From assembly GCF_052030545.1 (NCBI RefSeq), contig NZ_JBPDIH010000002.1, forward strand, positions 592,791 to 656,790: a stretch of 64,000 nucleotides of DNA, given 5' to 3'. The first letter of the stretch is position 1. Every line of letters starts with the position of its first letter. The position numbers and the translations under genes were made by a program. Below, piece after piece: positions 26,564 through 34,126 of this stretch. The DNA comes from CANMXU01 sp052030545. Lineage in GTDB: Bacteria; Pseudomonadota; Gammaproteobacteria; Enterobacterales; Alteromonadaceae. Under the pieces are notes generated by a model that was not told the DNA's origin, did no database searches, and worked only from the letters and a program-made list of their open reading frames with translations.

Positions 26564-27982
26564 ATGAGTAAAAATGTATATCAATTTATCGACGTGAAGC
26601 GTATCGATCCGCCTAAAAAGCCGATTGAAGACCGTAAGATAAATTTTGTTGAGATTTATAACCCATTAAGCAGTGATCAAAGTGCTGGACAAGCAGACCG
26701 TTGTTTAGAATGTGGTAACCCGTATTGTGAGTGGAAATGTCCAGTTCACAACTACATTCCACAATGGTTAGAGCTAGTGACGGAAGGTCGTATTTTTGAA
26801 GCAGCTGACCTTTGTCACCAAACTAACAGTTTGCCTGAAATGTGTGGCCGTGTTTGTCCGCAAGACAGATTGTGTGAGTCAGCCTGTACGCTAAATGAAG
26901 AATTTGGCGCGGTAACCATAGGTAATATCGAAAAATACATTACCGATACCGCCTTTGCTCAAGGTTGGAAACCAGACCTTTCAGAAGTGGTTAAAACAGG
27001 TAAACGTGTGGCCGTTATTGGCGCAGGCCCTGCAGGTTTAGCTTGTGCTGACGTATTGACCCGTCACGGTGTTGACGCAGTGGTGTATGACCGTCATGCC
27101 CAAATTGGTGGCTTATTAACCTTTGGTATTCCGTCATTTAAATTGGAAAAAGACGTTATTCAAAAGCGCCGTGAAATTTTCGAAGGCATGGGCATTGAGT
27201 TTCGCTTAAATACCAATGTTGGTACTGATGTCAGCTTTGAATCATTAAGCGAAGAATACGATGCAGTCTTTTTAGGTTTAGGTACTTACACTGATATGTC
27301 GGGTGGTTTTGATAATGAATCAGCACCTGGCGTGTATAACGCATTAGACTTCTTAATTGGTAATACCCAAAAAATCATGGAAATTACCGAGAATGCTAAA
27401 CCTTACGTTAACTTTGATAACAAAAAAGTGATCGTATTAGGTGGTGGTGATACCGCAATGGACTGTGTACGTACTTCAGTACGTCAAGGCGCAACGGAAG
27501 TGACTTGTGCATACCGTCGTGACGAAGCCAACATGCCAGGTTCTCCGCGTGAAGTACAAAACGCTAAAGAAGAAGGCGTAAACTTTGCCTTTAACCTGCA
27601 ACCGCTTGATGTTGCTGTTGATGCTAACGGCAATGCCTGTGGTGTTAAGTTTGTTAAAACCCAACTTGGCGCGCCAGATGCAAACGGTCGTCGTAGTCCA
27701 GAGCCAATTGAAGGCAGCGAGTTCATTATGGAAGCTGACGCTGTAGTTATCGCGTTTGGATTCTTACCAAGCCCGCCACAATGGATGAAAGATGCCGGTG
27801 TTGAAGTTGACTCACGTGGCCGTGTGGTAGCTGTTGATAACAGCGACTTTGCACTACAAACGTCAAAAGAAAACATCTTTGCTGGTGGTGACATGGTACT
27901 CGGTTCAGACCTAGTGGTTACCGCAGTAGACCAAGGCCGTAAAGCGGCAATGGGTATTTTAGATTTTGTTTTATCAAAATAA
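26564..27982 (+). CDS. gltD: Glutamate synthase small subunit
   Basis: NADPH-dependent beta subunit of 472 residues that passes electrons to GltB. The N-terminal cysteine clusters for two 4Fe-4S centres are visible in CLECGNPYCEWKCP and CGRVCPQDRLCESACT. The FAD site is VIGAGPAGLACADVL and the NADPH site VLGGGDTAMDCVRT. The C-terminal FAD loop is FAGGDMVLGSDLVVTAV. GAGGAAG precedes the ATG, and a strong terminator follows. Confidence 0.97.
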   Translation: MSKNVYQFIDVKRIDPPKKPIEDRKINFVEIYNPLSSDQSAGQADRCLECGNPYCEWKCPVHNYIPQWLELVTEGRIFEAADLCHQTNSLPEMCGRVCPQDRLCESACTLNEEFGAVTIGNIEKYITDTAFAQGWKPDLSEVVKTGKRVAVIGAGPAGLACADVLTRHGVDAVVYDRHAQIGGLLTFGIPSFKLEKDVIQKRREIFEGMGIEFRLNTNVGTDVSFESLSEEYDAVFLGLGTYTDMSGGFDNESAPGVYNALDFLIGNTQKIMEITENAKPYVNFDNKKVIVLGGGDTAMDCVRTSVRQGATEVTCAYRRDEANMPGSPREVQNAKEEGVNFAFNLQPLDVAVDANGNACGVKFVKTQLGAPDANGRRSPEPIEGSEFIMEADAVVIAFGFLPSPPQWMKDAGVEVDSRGRVVAVDNSDFALQTSKENIFAGGDMVLGSDLVVTAVDQGRKAAMGILDFVLSK

Positions 27983-28004
27983 GATAGCAACAAAATAACT
28001 GCGC

Positions 28005-28045
28005 TAAAAAAGCAACCTAAGCCATCTGGCAAAGGTTGCTTTTTT
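28005..28045 (+). terminator. Terminator of gltBD
   Basis: AAAAAAGCAACCT / AGGTTGCTTTTTT inverted repeat with a 14-base loop and a T run. Confidence 0.85.
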
Positions 28046-28132
28046 GTTTCTGCGACAAATAAATATGTGATTTTATTCAATAATACTAAGTTTTTGTTAT
28101 AGTAAAATTATCAATTAATCAAAGTGTGAAAG

Positions 28133-28984
28133 ATGTTATCAGCGATATTTGAAAACAAAAATAGCATGCGCTTTTTTCATCACTTAGTGCTGGTGATGCT
28201 TTTTGCTATATCATTAAATAGTCACTCTGCTGCTAATCAACCAACAGATCACATTCGTGTGGTAACTGAAACGCTTCCCCCCTATCAAATTCAGCATGCC
28301 AATGGTCAAATTGATGGCTACGCAACTGACGTGATCAAAGCCTTGTTTATGCTCACCCAAGACAATTATCAAATTAAGGTATTACCTTGGGCACGCGCTT
28401 ATGAAATGGCGAGTTCAGGCAACAATACCCTTATCTATTCAATGACGCGTACAGTGGAGCGTGAAAACAAATTTCACTGGATTGGCGCACTCGATAAATC
28501 GCAGTTTTCTTTTTGGTCACTACCTCACCAAGAAATGCCAGAAAATCTGACCTTAAACCACTTAAAGAATATTCCTATTGCTTGTGCGCGAAATTATGTC
28601 GCAGAGCAATTTCTTATTAAGCAGAACTTCACTGAAATTCACAGTGTTAATAAAGAGTTTCAAAGCATCAAAATGCTAAAAAGCAATCGGGTGAAGTTAG
28701 TGCTGAGTAACCGCGTTATATTTAACAACTACGCAAATGATTTAGGTTATCAAAGCAGTGATTTTAAAACAGTGCTTACCGTACCAGAGTTAAGTAGCTA
28801 CCTTTATATTGCCGCGAGTAAAAATAGCGACCCCGCGTTTATTAATAAATATCGACAAGCTTTTTTACAACTTGCCCAATCAGGACAATTGGCCTCAATA
28901 AAGCGTAAATGGAATATCCCAGAAAGTGATAGTTCGCCAGTATTCACTAAGCCGAAGTATTCAGTAAGGCGAAGTATTCACTAA
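28133..28984 (+). CDS. Periplasmic solute-binding protein, family 3 type
   Basis: Secreted protein of 283 residues. The core IRVVTETLPPYQIQHANGQI and the following DGYATDVIKALF are typical of extracellular solute-binding family 3, as is ALDKSQFSFW. The signal peptide probably begins at the internal Met12 (MRFFHHLVLVMLFAISL), so the ATG at 28166 is an alternative start. It is an orphan without transporter genes. The last 15 residues are encoded by a 17-bp tandem repeat that runs past the stop codon, so the C terminus (PKYSVRRSIH) looks newly made. Confidence 0.8.
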   Translation: MLSAIFENKNSMRFFHHLVLVMLFAISLNSHSAANQPTDHIRVVTETLPPYQIQHANGQIDGYATDVIKALFMLTQDNYQIKVLPWARAYEMASSGNNTLIYSMTRTVERENKFHWIGALDKSQFSFWSLPHQEMPENLTLNHLKNIPIACARNYVAEQFLIKQNFTEIHSVNKEFQSIKMLKSNRVKLVLSNRVIFNNYANDLGYQSSDFKTVLTVPELSSYLYIAASKNSDPAFINKYRQAFLQLAQSGQLASIKRKWNIPESDSSPVFTKPKYSVRRSIH

Positions 28985-29022
28985 GGCGTGGTATTCAGTA
29001 AGACGTAGTCTTCACTAAGCAA
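28938..29022. repeat. 17-bp tandem repeat, about 5 units, across a stop codon
   Basis: Units: CAGTATTCACTAAGCCG (28938), AAGTATTCAGTAAGGCG (28955), AAGTATTCACTAAGGCG (28972), TGGTATTCAGTAAGACG (28989) and a partial TAGTCTTCACTAAGC (29006). The stop codon of the solute-binding gene is at 28982-28984, inside the third unit. A 17-nt period changes the reading frame from unit to unit. Confidence 0.88.
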
Positions 29023-29049
29023 TAGCTTTGTATTTTCCCGACAAAAAGC

Positions 29050-29086
29050 AGAAATAAAAAAGCCGCTACTAATTCAGTAACGGCTA
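29050..29086 (-). terminator. Terminator of the fabY-like gene
   Basis: On the minus strand AGCCGTTACTG/AGTAGCGGCT forms a hairpin followed by TTTTTTATTT. Confidence 0.8.
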
Positions 29087-29125
29087 TTAATTGTAACTGC
29101 TCAATTGAGATATTATCAGCTGAAG

Positions 29126-31018
29126 CTAAACCATATCGTCAAACGGGTTAGTGCTTGGTAGCTTGATCGCTTGCTCAAACGTTGGCATATTCAATTCGTC
29201 TTGGCTAATTTCTAGCTCGCTGTCGTCTATTAAACCATCACCAAATTTGTAGATAATATCAAACTGGGCTAAATCCGCCTTTTGCTGATAGCTAAGCTGT
29301 GCAAGTTCAGTTTGTTCAAGTTTCACTTGATACTGCGCCATCTCTTCTGCGCTATAACGCTTGGCAAGCATAGCTAAGGTTTTGTTTGGTGATAATAGCG
29401 TCGCGGTGGCATTATTGCCGCCAAAGCCTTTTGAGTTAATAAAGGCAATGTCCATATCATCACAGTGCCAATGATCAGTGGCAATATTTAAACGGTCCGC
29501 AAAAACATCATCAGCCACTTTATCTATTGTTGTGATACCCGGCATAATGTTATGTGAAAATACGCCTACCGCCATGGCAAGCTGATCGCCACTTGCTGGA
29601 CCTATGGTATGACCAACAAAAGCTTTTGGCGCAACCACGGGCCAGTTATTAATATTGAAGCTATTTGCAACCTTGTCATAAATTTGCGATTCAGTGACAC
29701 GGTTTTGCGGCGTACTTGAACCGTGCGCTAAAATAAAACTACGTTTTTGCACTGACTCTGCGCCAACAATGCTTTGCGCTAAGGCAACCGATTTTGCCAT
29801 GGTGATATAATTACCCGGACCAGGTGCGGTGATCGACTTTTTAATACCATCGGCATTGGTAAATACGTCAGGCACTGAACCTAATACTTTAGCGCCCATT
29901 TCAATGGCTAAGGCATCATCCATTAGTACGATGTACTGAGCACCTTCACCAATCGTGAAACCACAGTTCTGACCAAATGGACGACTAGTTCTGCGATAAT
30001 CTACTGTGTCTGCACCATCTAATTTTTTCAAACCTTCTTCGTTGGCTAACGCGCTCATGTTGCCAAAGCCTTCAATCACTTCTGGTGTTAACGCACAATC
30101 ATGGCTGCCAACAACCGCTAAGCGAATACGACCTGCTTGAATGTCATTAACCGCTGATTTTAGGTTATATAAGAAAGTGGCACAGGCACCGGTTGACGAA
30201 AACGTCGTACCAACACTGCCAGTAACATAGGCATTAATAAAGTCAGTCGACATTGAGTTTAAGCCAAGCGCTAAATTTTTGGTGGTAACGCGATCGCCTT
30301 TTAAGCGGTTTTGAAACATGCCGCCTAAACCCTCGCCTTGAACTTGTCCAAACACTGACGCGGAATAAGTACCGACTTCATCAGGGCTGATACGGTCTAC
30401 AATTTCTTTCCAGCTAAAACCGGTAGAGTGAATGGCATCGGCTGCGCCAAAAATTGTTGCTTGTAAACCACGAGGCTGATAACGGCTGTTATATAACTTG
30501 CTTGGTTCAAAGCCTGTTGGCAATTGTCCTGCCGCTTTAATCGGGTTATTACGAAACGTATCATGGCGCACACTTAGCACATCAGGAATTTCAACACTTA
30601 CCATGCCATTTTCAATGTCTGAAACACCCCAAGAGCTAGGTACAGGGTTTGGTAACTCTTTAGCTTTAACTTGAAAACAAATTGGCTCTTCCGCTTGCAC
30701 ATTCATGCGTTGTTGCCATGGCGTTGCATCAACATCAAAATGATTCTTTTCAATTTTACGAATAAGCGTACCGCTAAGAATTTGCTCACCATAGAGTTTT
30801 TCAACATCGCTAAGGGCGACAACATTATTATCAGCATCGACTAACTGACCATCTTTGGCGGTTAGTATGTTCATTAATGTGGCTAATCCGACAAAAGTTT
30901 CTAAACGCGCTTCAGCTGTTAGCTTTTCGATAACAATGCGGCGAAAGCCTTGGTGAAAAGAAGTACGTCCTGCGGCATTAATACCACCCATGCCGACAAT
31001 TAGAGGTAAAGCTGTCAT
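29126..31018 (-). CDS. fabY: Beta-ketoacyl-ACP synthase, FabY type
   Basis: Condensing enzyme of 630 residues. It has the KAS I/II catalytic set: Cys in SSTGACATFLYNLKSAV, His in LAHGSSTPQNRVTES and His in KAFVGHTIGPASGDQLA. Its length, 200 residues beyond FabF, and the N terminus (LIVGMGGINAAGRTSFHQGF) match the Pseudomonas FabY group, which starts fatty-acid synthesis with acetyl-CoA in place of FabH. It is divergent from a GlxA-type regulator, and a KAS III gene lies beyond that. A secondary-metabolism ketosynthase is less likely, given no ACP or reductase nearby. Confidence 0.82.
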   Translation of the reverse strand: MTALPLIVGMGGINAAGRTSFHQGFRRIVIEKLTAEARLETFVGLATLMNILTAKDGQLVDADNNVVALSDVEKLYGEQILSGTLIRKIEKNHFDVDATPWQQRMNVQAEEPICFQVKAKELPNPVPSSWGVSDIENGMVSVEIPDVLSVRHDTFRNNPIKAAGQLPTGFEPSKLYNSRYQPRGLQATIFGAADAIHSTGFSWKEIVDRISPDEVGTYSASVFGQVQGEGLGGMFQNRLKGDRVTTKNLALGLNSMSTDFINAYVTGSVGTTFSSTGACATFLYNLKSAVNDIQAGRIRLAVVGSHDCALTPEVIEGFGNMSALANEEGLKKLDGADTVDYRRTSRPFGQNCGFTIGEGAQYIVLMDDALAIEMGAKVLGSVPDVFTNADGIKKSITAPGPGNYITMAKSVALAQSIVGAESVQKRSFILAHGSSTPQNRVTESQIYDKVANSFNINNWPVVAPKAFVGHTIGPASGDQLAMAVGVFSHNIMPGITTIDKVADDVFADRLNIATDHWHCDDMDIAFINSKGFGGNNATATLLSPNKTLAMLAKRYSAEEMAQYQVKLEQTELAQLSYQQKADLAQFDIIYKFGDGLIDDSELEISQDELNMPTFEQAIKLPSTNPFDDMV

Positions 31019-31168
31019 TTAAAGAGACCTTTGAAAATAGAGATAAAACATAATTATTCTCATTCTATGTTTATTTTTTGTAAATTATTCCGCCATAGAG
31101 GACAATTATTATGGTATAAAAGACACAAATACATTTAATACCCTATTTTTTCACATTAGCGAATTAAG

Positions 31169-32179
31169 ATGGCTGACCTAAAACCACAAAAAACAGTGAA
31201 TATTGCCTTAGTCATTTATGATCACATGTTGGCAACAAGCGTTAGCTTGCCAGTAGAAATGTTGCGTGCTGGCGAAGCAATCGCATTAAGAAAAGATAAA
31301 AATAATGCCAAGCTTGCAATTGAACTCGTCGCAGAAACTTGCCAAGCCGTATCGACACGGTCGTTAATTAAACTAATGCCAGAAAAAGATATTGCCAATG
31401 CGCAAATGCCTGACTACGCCTTTATTCCCAGTTTATGGCGAAACCCTCGACCAATAATTAATAAACACCCAAAAACGATTGCTTGGTTAAGCAATATTTG
31501 GCACCAAGGCACCAGTTTAATTGGTGGTGGCACGGGGGTTTGTTTCCTTGCTGAAGCAGGCTTATTAAACCATCACCCTGCCACGACACATTGGCACTAT
31601 GTAAAACAATTTCAGCGAGATTATCCCTTAGTCGAGCTGAAACCCGACTTTTTTATCACTCAATCTGAGCGCATATACTGCGCTGCCAGCTTAAATGCCT
31701 TGGCCGATATTGTTGTGCATTTAATCGAACAGATTTATGGTCGGGCAACGGCGCAGCAGGTTGAGCTTAACTTTTCACATGAAATTCGCAAACCTTATGA
31801 AGAGCAGCGTTATTTGGAAGGCAGCGCCGACAGACACCCCGATGAATTAATTTCACAAATTCAATTTTGGTTAAGCAAAAACCTGCCCTCGAGCATGACA
31901 TTAGCCGAAGTGGCCGAACAGTTTGGTTTGAGTAGCCGAACTTTAAGCCGTCGTTTTAAAGCAGCGACAGGGATCAGCGCCAGCAAATACTGGCAACAAT
32001 TGCGCATTGATGCCGCAAAAGAGCTACTTGCCTCTAGCAATTTATCGATATTAGAAATTTCATTACTGGTCGGCTATCAAGATCAAGGTCATTTAACGCA
32101 ATTATTTAAGCGCGACACAGCCTATACACCAAAAGAGTATCGCGCCATGGTGAGAAAAAAGTTATTTAGCCAAGAATAA
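31169..32179 (+). CDS. GlxA-type AraC family transcriptional regulator
   Basis: Protein of 336 residues with an N-terminal DJ-1/PfpI-like domain (about 10-190, including LIGGGTGVCFLAEAGLL) and a C-terminal double HTH of the AraC type (MTLAEVAEQFGLSSRTLSRR and ILEISLLVGYQDQGHLTQLF). DJ-1-type AraC regulators sense small metabolites that are mostly unidentified. It is divergent from fabY and codirectional with the KAS III gene, so control of the fatty-acid genes on both sides is a reasonable inference. The ribosome site is weak. Confidence 0.85.
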   Translation: MADLKPQKTVNIALVIYDHMLATSVSLPVEMLRAGEAIALRKDKNNAKLAIELVAETCQAVSTRSLIKLMPEKDIANAQMPDYAFIPSLWRNPRPIINKHPKTIAWLSNIWHQGTSLIGGGTGVCFLAEAGLLNHHPATTHWHYVKQFQRDYPLVELKPDFFITQSERIYCAASLNALADIVVHLIEQIYGRATAQQVELNFSHEIRKPYEEQRYLEGSADRHPDELISQIQFWLSKNLPSSMTLAEVAEQFGLSSRTLSRRFKAATGISASKYWQQLRIDAAKELLASSNLSILEISLLVGYQDQGHLTQLFKRDTAYTPKEYRAMVRKKLFSQE

Positions 32180-32341
32180 TGTTAACAGAACCTTTACCAA
32201 CGCCGCGTTATTGCGCAAACTTGTTACACTTTAGCAAAGAACTTCGGGAAAAATGTCAGTAAATAAGCTAAACGTTAGATATAATGCCTGAGTGTATAAC
32301 ATTAAAATGATAAAAATCAGTAGTAGCTGATGGAGAAAAAT

Positions 32342-33460
32342 ATGTCTATTGTGATAAGTGGTACTGGCTTATATACGCCTCCGCATCAAATTTCCAACGA
32401 CGAACTTGTTGAAGCCTTAAATCAGTATGTGGCTAACTACAATGCCAAAAACCAAGCCGCGATAGACAAAGGCGAGCTTGAAGAGTTAAAACCTTCTTCT
32501 AGTGAATTTATCGAAAAAGCCTCTGGTATTAAAAACCGTTACGTGATGTTTAAAGACGGCATTCTTGACCCTGAAGTTATGGCGCCAATGTTTCCAGAGC
32601 GCGCTGATGACGACATTTCCATTCAAGCAGAAATGGCATTAGGCGCAGCAAAAGAGGCAATGGCCGCAGCGAACAAGACCGCCGACGATATCGACTTAAT
32701 TATTGTCGCTTGCTCATATACGCAACGCGCCTACCCTGCGATTGCCATTGAAGTTCAACAACAATTAGGCTGTAAAGGTTGGGCGTACGACCAGTTAGTC
32801 GCATGTTCTTCGGCAACGTTTGGCATTATGAATGCGTCAAACGCGCTTATCGCCGGCACAGCAAAAACGGTTTTAGTGATCAGCCCTGAATTTGTATCAC
32901 CGCAATTAAACTATGGTAATCGCGATAGCCACTTTATTTTTGGTGATGTTGCTACCGCGGTTGTTGTGGAAAAAGAAGAAACAGCTAGCGCCGAGCACGC
33001 CTTTAGAATTTTATCGCAACAACCGATCACGACATTTTCAAATAATATTCGTAGTAATTTTGGCCACGCTAATCGCGGCACACCTGAAACTCGCTTCGCT
33101 AACGACAAGCTATTTATGCAACAAGGACGCAAAGTATTTAAAGAAGTTTTACCTATGGTTTATCAACTTATTGATGATCAATTGGCGGCAGCAGGTATTC
33201 AAGCAAGCGACTTAAAGCGTTTGTTTTTACACCAAGCCAATATCAATATGAATACCTTTGTCGCGAAGAAAGTACTAGGGCGTGAACCTGTTGATAATGA
33301 AGCGCCTATTATTTTAGACGAATTTGCCAATACCGCATCTGCTGGCTCAATTATCGCGTTTCATAAATACCACAGCGACTTAGTGAGCGGTGACAAAGCG
33401 ATTATTTGCTCTTTTGGTGCAGGATACTCTGCCGGCTGTTTTGTGATAGAGCATATTTGA
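32342..33460 (+). CDS. Beta-ketoacyl-ACP synthase III (FabH-like)
   Basis: Thiolase-fold condensing enzyme of 372 residues. The catalytic Cys is C155 in QLVACSSATFG, the His is in LFLHQANINMN, and the Asn in EFANTASAGSI replaces the usual GNTSAAS context. It is longer than FabH (about 320) because of an insertion after residue 25 (NQYVANYNAKNQAAIDKGE). The frame opens at 32330, but GGAG 7 bp upstream picks the ATG at 32342. With FabY nearby, it may not be the main initiator. Odd-chain, branched or special acyl primers are possible. Confidence 0.85.
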   Translation: MSIVISGTGLYTPPHQISNDELVEALNQYVANYNAKNQAAIDKGELEELKPSSSEFIEKASGIKNRYVMFKDGILDPEVMAPMFPERADDDISIQAEMALGAAKEAMAAANKTADDIDLIIVACSYTQRAYPAIAIEVQQQLGCKGWAYDQLVACSSATFGIMNASNALIAGTAKTVLVISPEFVSPQLNYGNRDSHFIFGDVATAVVVEKEETASAEHAFRILSQQPITTFSNNIRSNFGHANRGTPETRFANDKLFMQQGRKVFKEVLPMVYQLIDDQLAAAGIQASDLKRLFLHQANINMNTFVAKKVLGREPVDNEAPIILDEFANTASAGSIIAFHKYHSDLVSGDKAIICSFGAGYSAGCFVIEHI

Positions 33461-33497
33461 TCACTAAAATTTTTTATAAGCAGATATCTAAAAAACA

Positions 33498-33526
33498 AAG
33501 CCAATAGTATCGCTATTGGCTTTTTT
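33498..33526 (+). terminator. Terminator of the KAS III gene
   Basis: AAGCCAATAG / CTATTGGCTT hairpin with a 5-base loop, then TTTTT. Confidence 0.88.
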
Positions 33527-33534
33527 ATAACTCT

Positions 33535-33681
33535 TTCACTTATAACTGCTAACTTGCCGCTTCTAACTTGCAGCTTCTAACTTGCAGCTTCTAGCTTGCA
33601 ACTTCTAACTTGCAACTTCTAACTTGCAGCTTCTAACTTGCAGCTTATCGCTTACCTATTGAAGCTTCATGCTTGTCTCTT
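33535..33681. repeat. 7-nt periodic array, 21 units (NNNRCTT)
   Basis: Twenty-one consecutive heptamers without an indel. Eighteen end in RCTT, and the commonest are CTAACTT, GCAGCTT and GCAACTT, which alternate to give a 14-bp higher-order unit. It fills the space between the KAS III terminator and the stop codon of the convergent ArsR gene (33692). It is non-coding. A sister array with the same period and strand is at 47693-47895. Confidence 0.92.
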
Positions 33682-33691
33682 GCAACCGCCT

Positions 33692-34003
33692 TTACGGACA
33701 AAACTCACTTTGCAAAAAGCCAATAAGTTTCACTACCGCAGGATTACCCACCTTGTAGTAAATGGTTTGCTTATCTCGACGGGTCACTACTAAGCCATCT
33801 TTTCTTAATCGCGCCAAATGCTGCGATAAACTCGACTGACTCAAGTCGATATATTCGTTTAGTTCACTAACCGACAATTCTTGTTCGCCCAAATAACACA
33901 AAATAATGAGCCGATTTTCGTTGCTCATCGCTTTCAACAGCTCTGCTGCTTGTGTTGCATTAGCGCGCATTTCGGCAATATCGATATCTGGATTTTGAGG
34001 CAT
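33692..34003 (-). CDS. ArsR family repressor, SqrR/BigR-like
   Basis: Winged-helix repressor of 103 residues (helix-turn-helix region ELSVSELNEYIDLSQSSLSQ, wing RRDKQTIYYKV). It has exactly two cysteines, C36 (LIILCYLGE) and C102 (SEFCP), 66 residues apart. That is the same spacing as the persulfide-sensing pair C41/C107 of SqrR and C42/C108 of BigR. It lacks the CVC metal box of ArsR/SmtB. Two operators lie in its promoter region, shared with the divergent MMPL operon. A sulfane-sulfur or oxidative signal is inferred. Confidence 0.85.
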   Translation of the reverse strand: MPQNPDIDIAEMRANATQAAELLKAMSNENRLIILCYLGEQELSVSELNEYIDLSQSSLSQHLARLRKDGLVVTRRDKQTIYYKVGNPAVVKLIGFLQSEFCP

Positions 34004-34044
34004 TTCACTCTACTCATCGTCAACAATAAAAATTTGCTTGCACT

Positions 34045-34087
34045 TATATTAGAAAATGCTAATATATATACATTAGATATTGCTAAT
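34045..34087. promoter_or_regulatory. Double operator for the ArsR repressor
   Basis: Two dyads of identical geometry. TATATTAG, 6 bp, CTAATATA lies at 34045-34066, and ATTAG, 6 bp, CTAAT at 34072-34087. Their centres are 24 bp apart. They lie between the ArsR gene (-) and the MMPL operon (+), which suits simultaneous repression of both. Confidence 0.7.
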
Positions 34088-34126
34088 ATACATTTTTTAC
34101 TCTGTTGTTACAACTAAGGATTTATT

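Noticed and set aside
27484..28080. 198-codon open frame on the minus strand over the end of gltD
   Set aside because: It is antisense to conserved GltD sequence and crosses the gltBD terminator. It resembles no known family.
33535..33681. CRISPR-like array
   Set aside because: The period is 7 nt, with no 23-50 bp repeats, no unique spacers and no cas genes. The same holds for 47693-47895.
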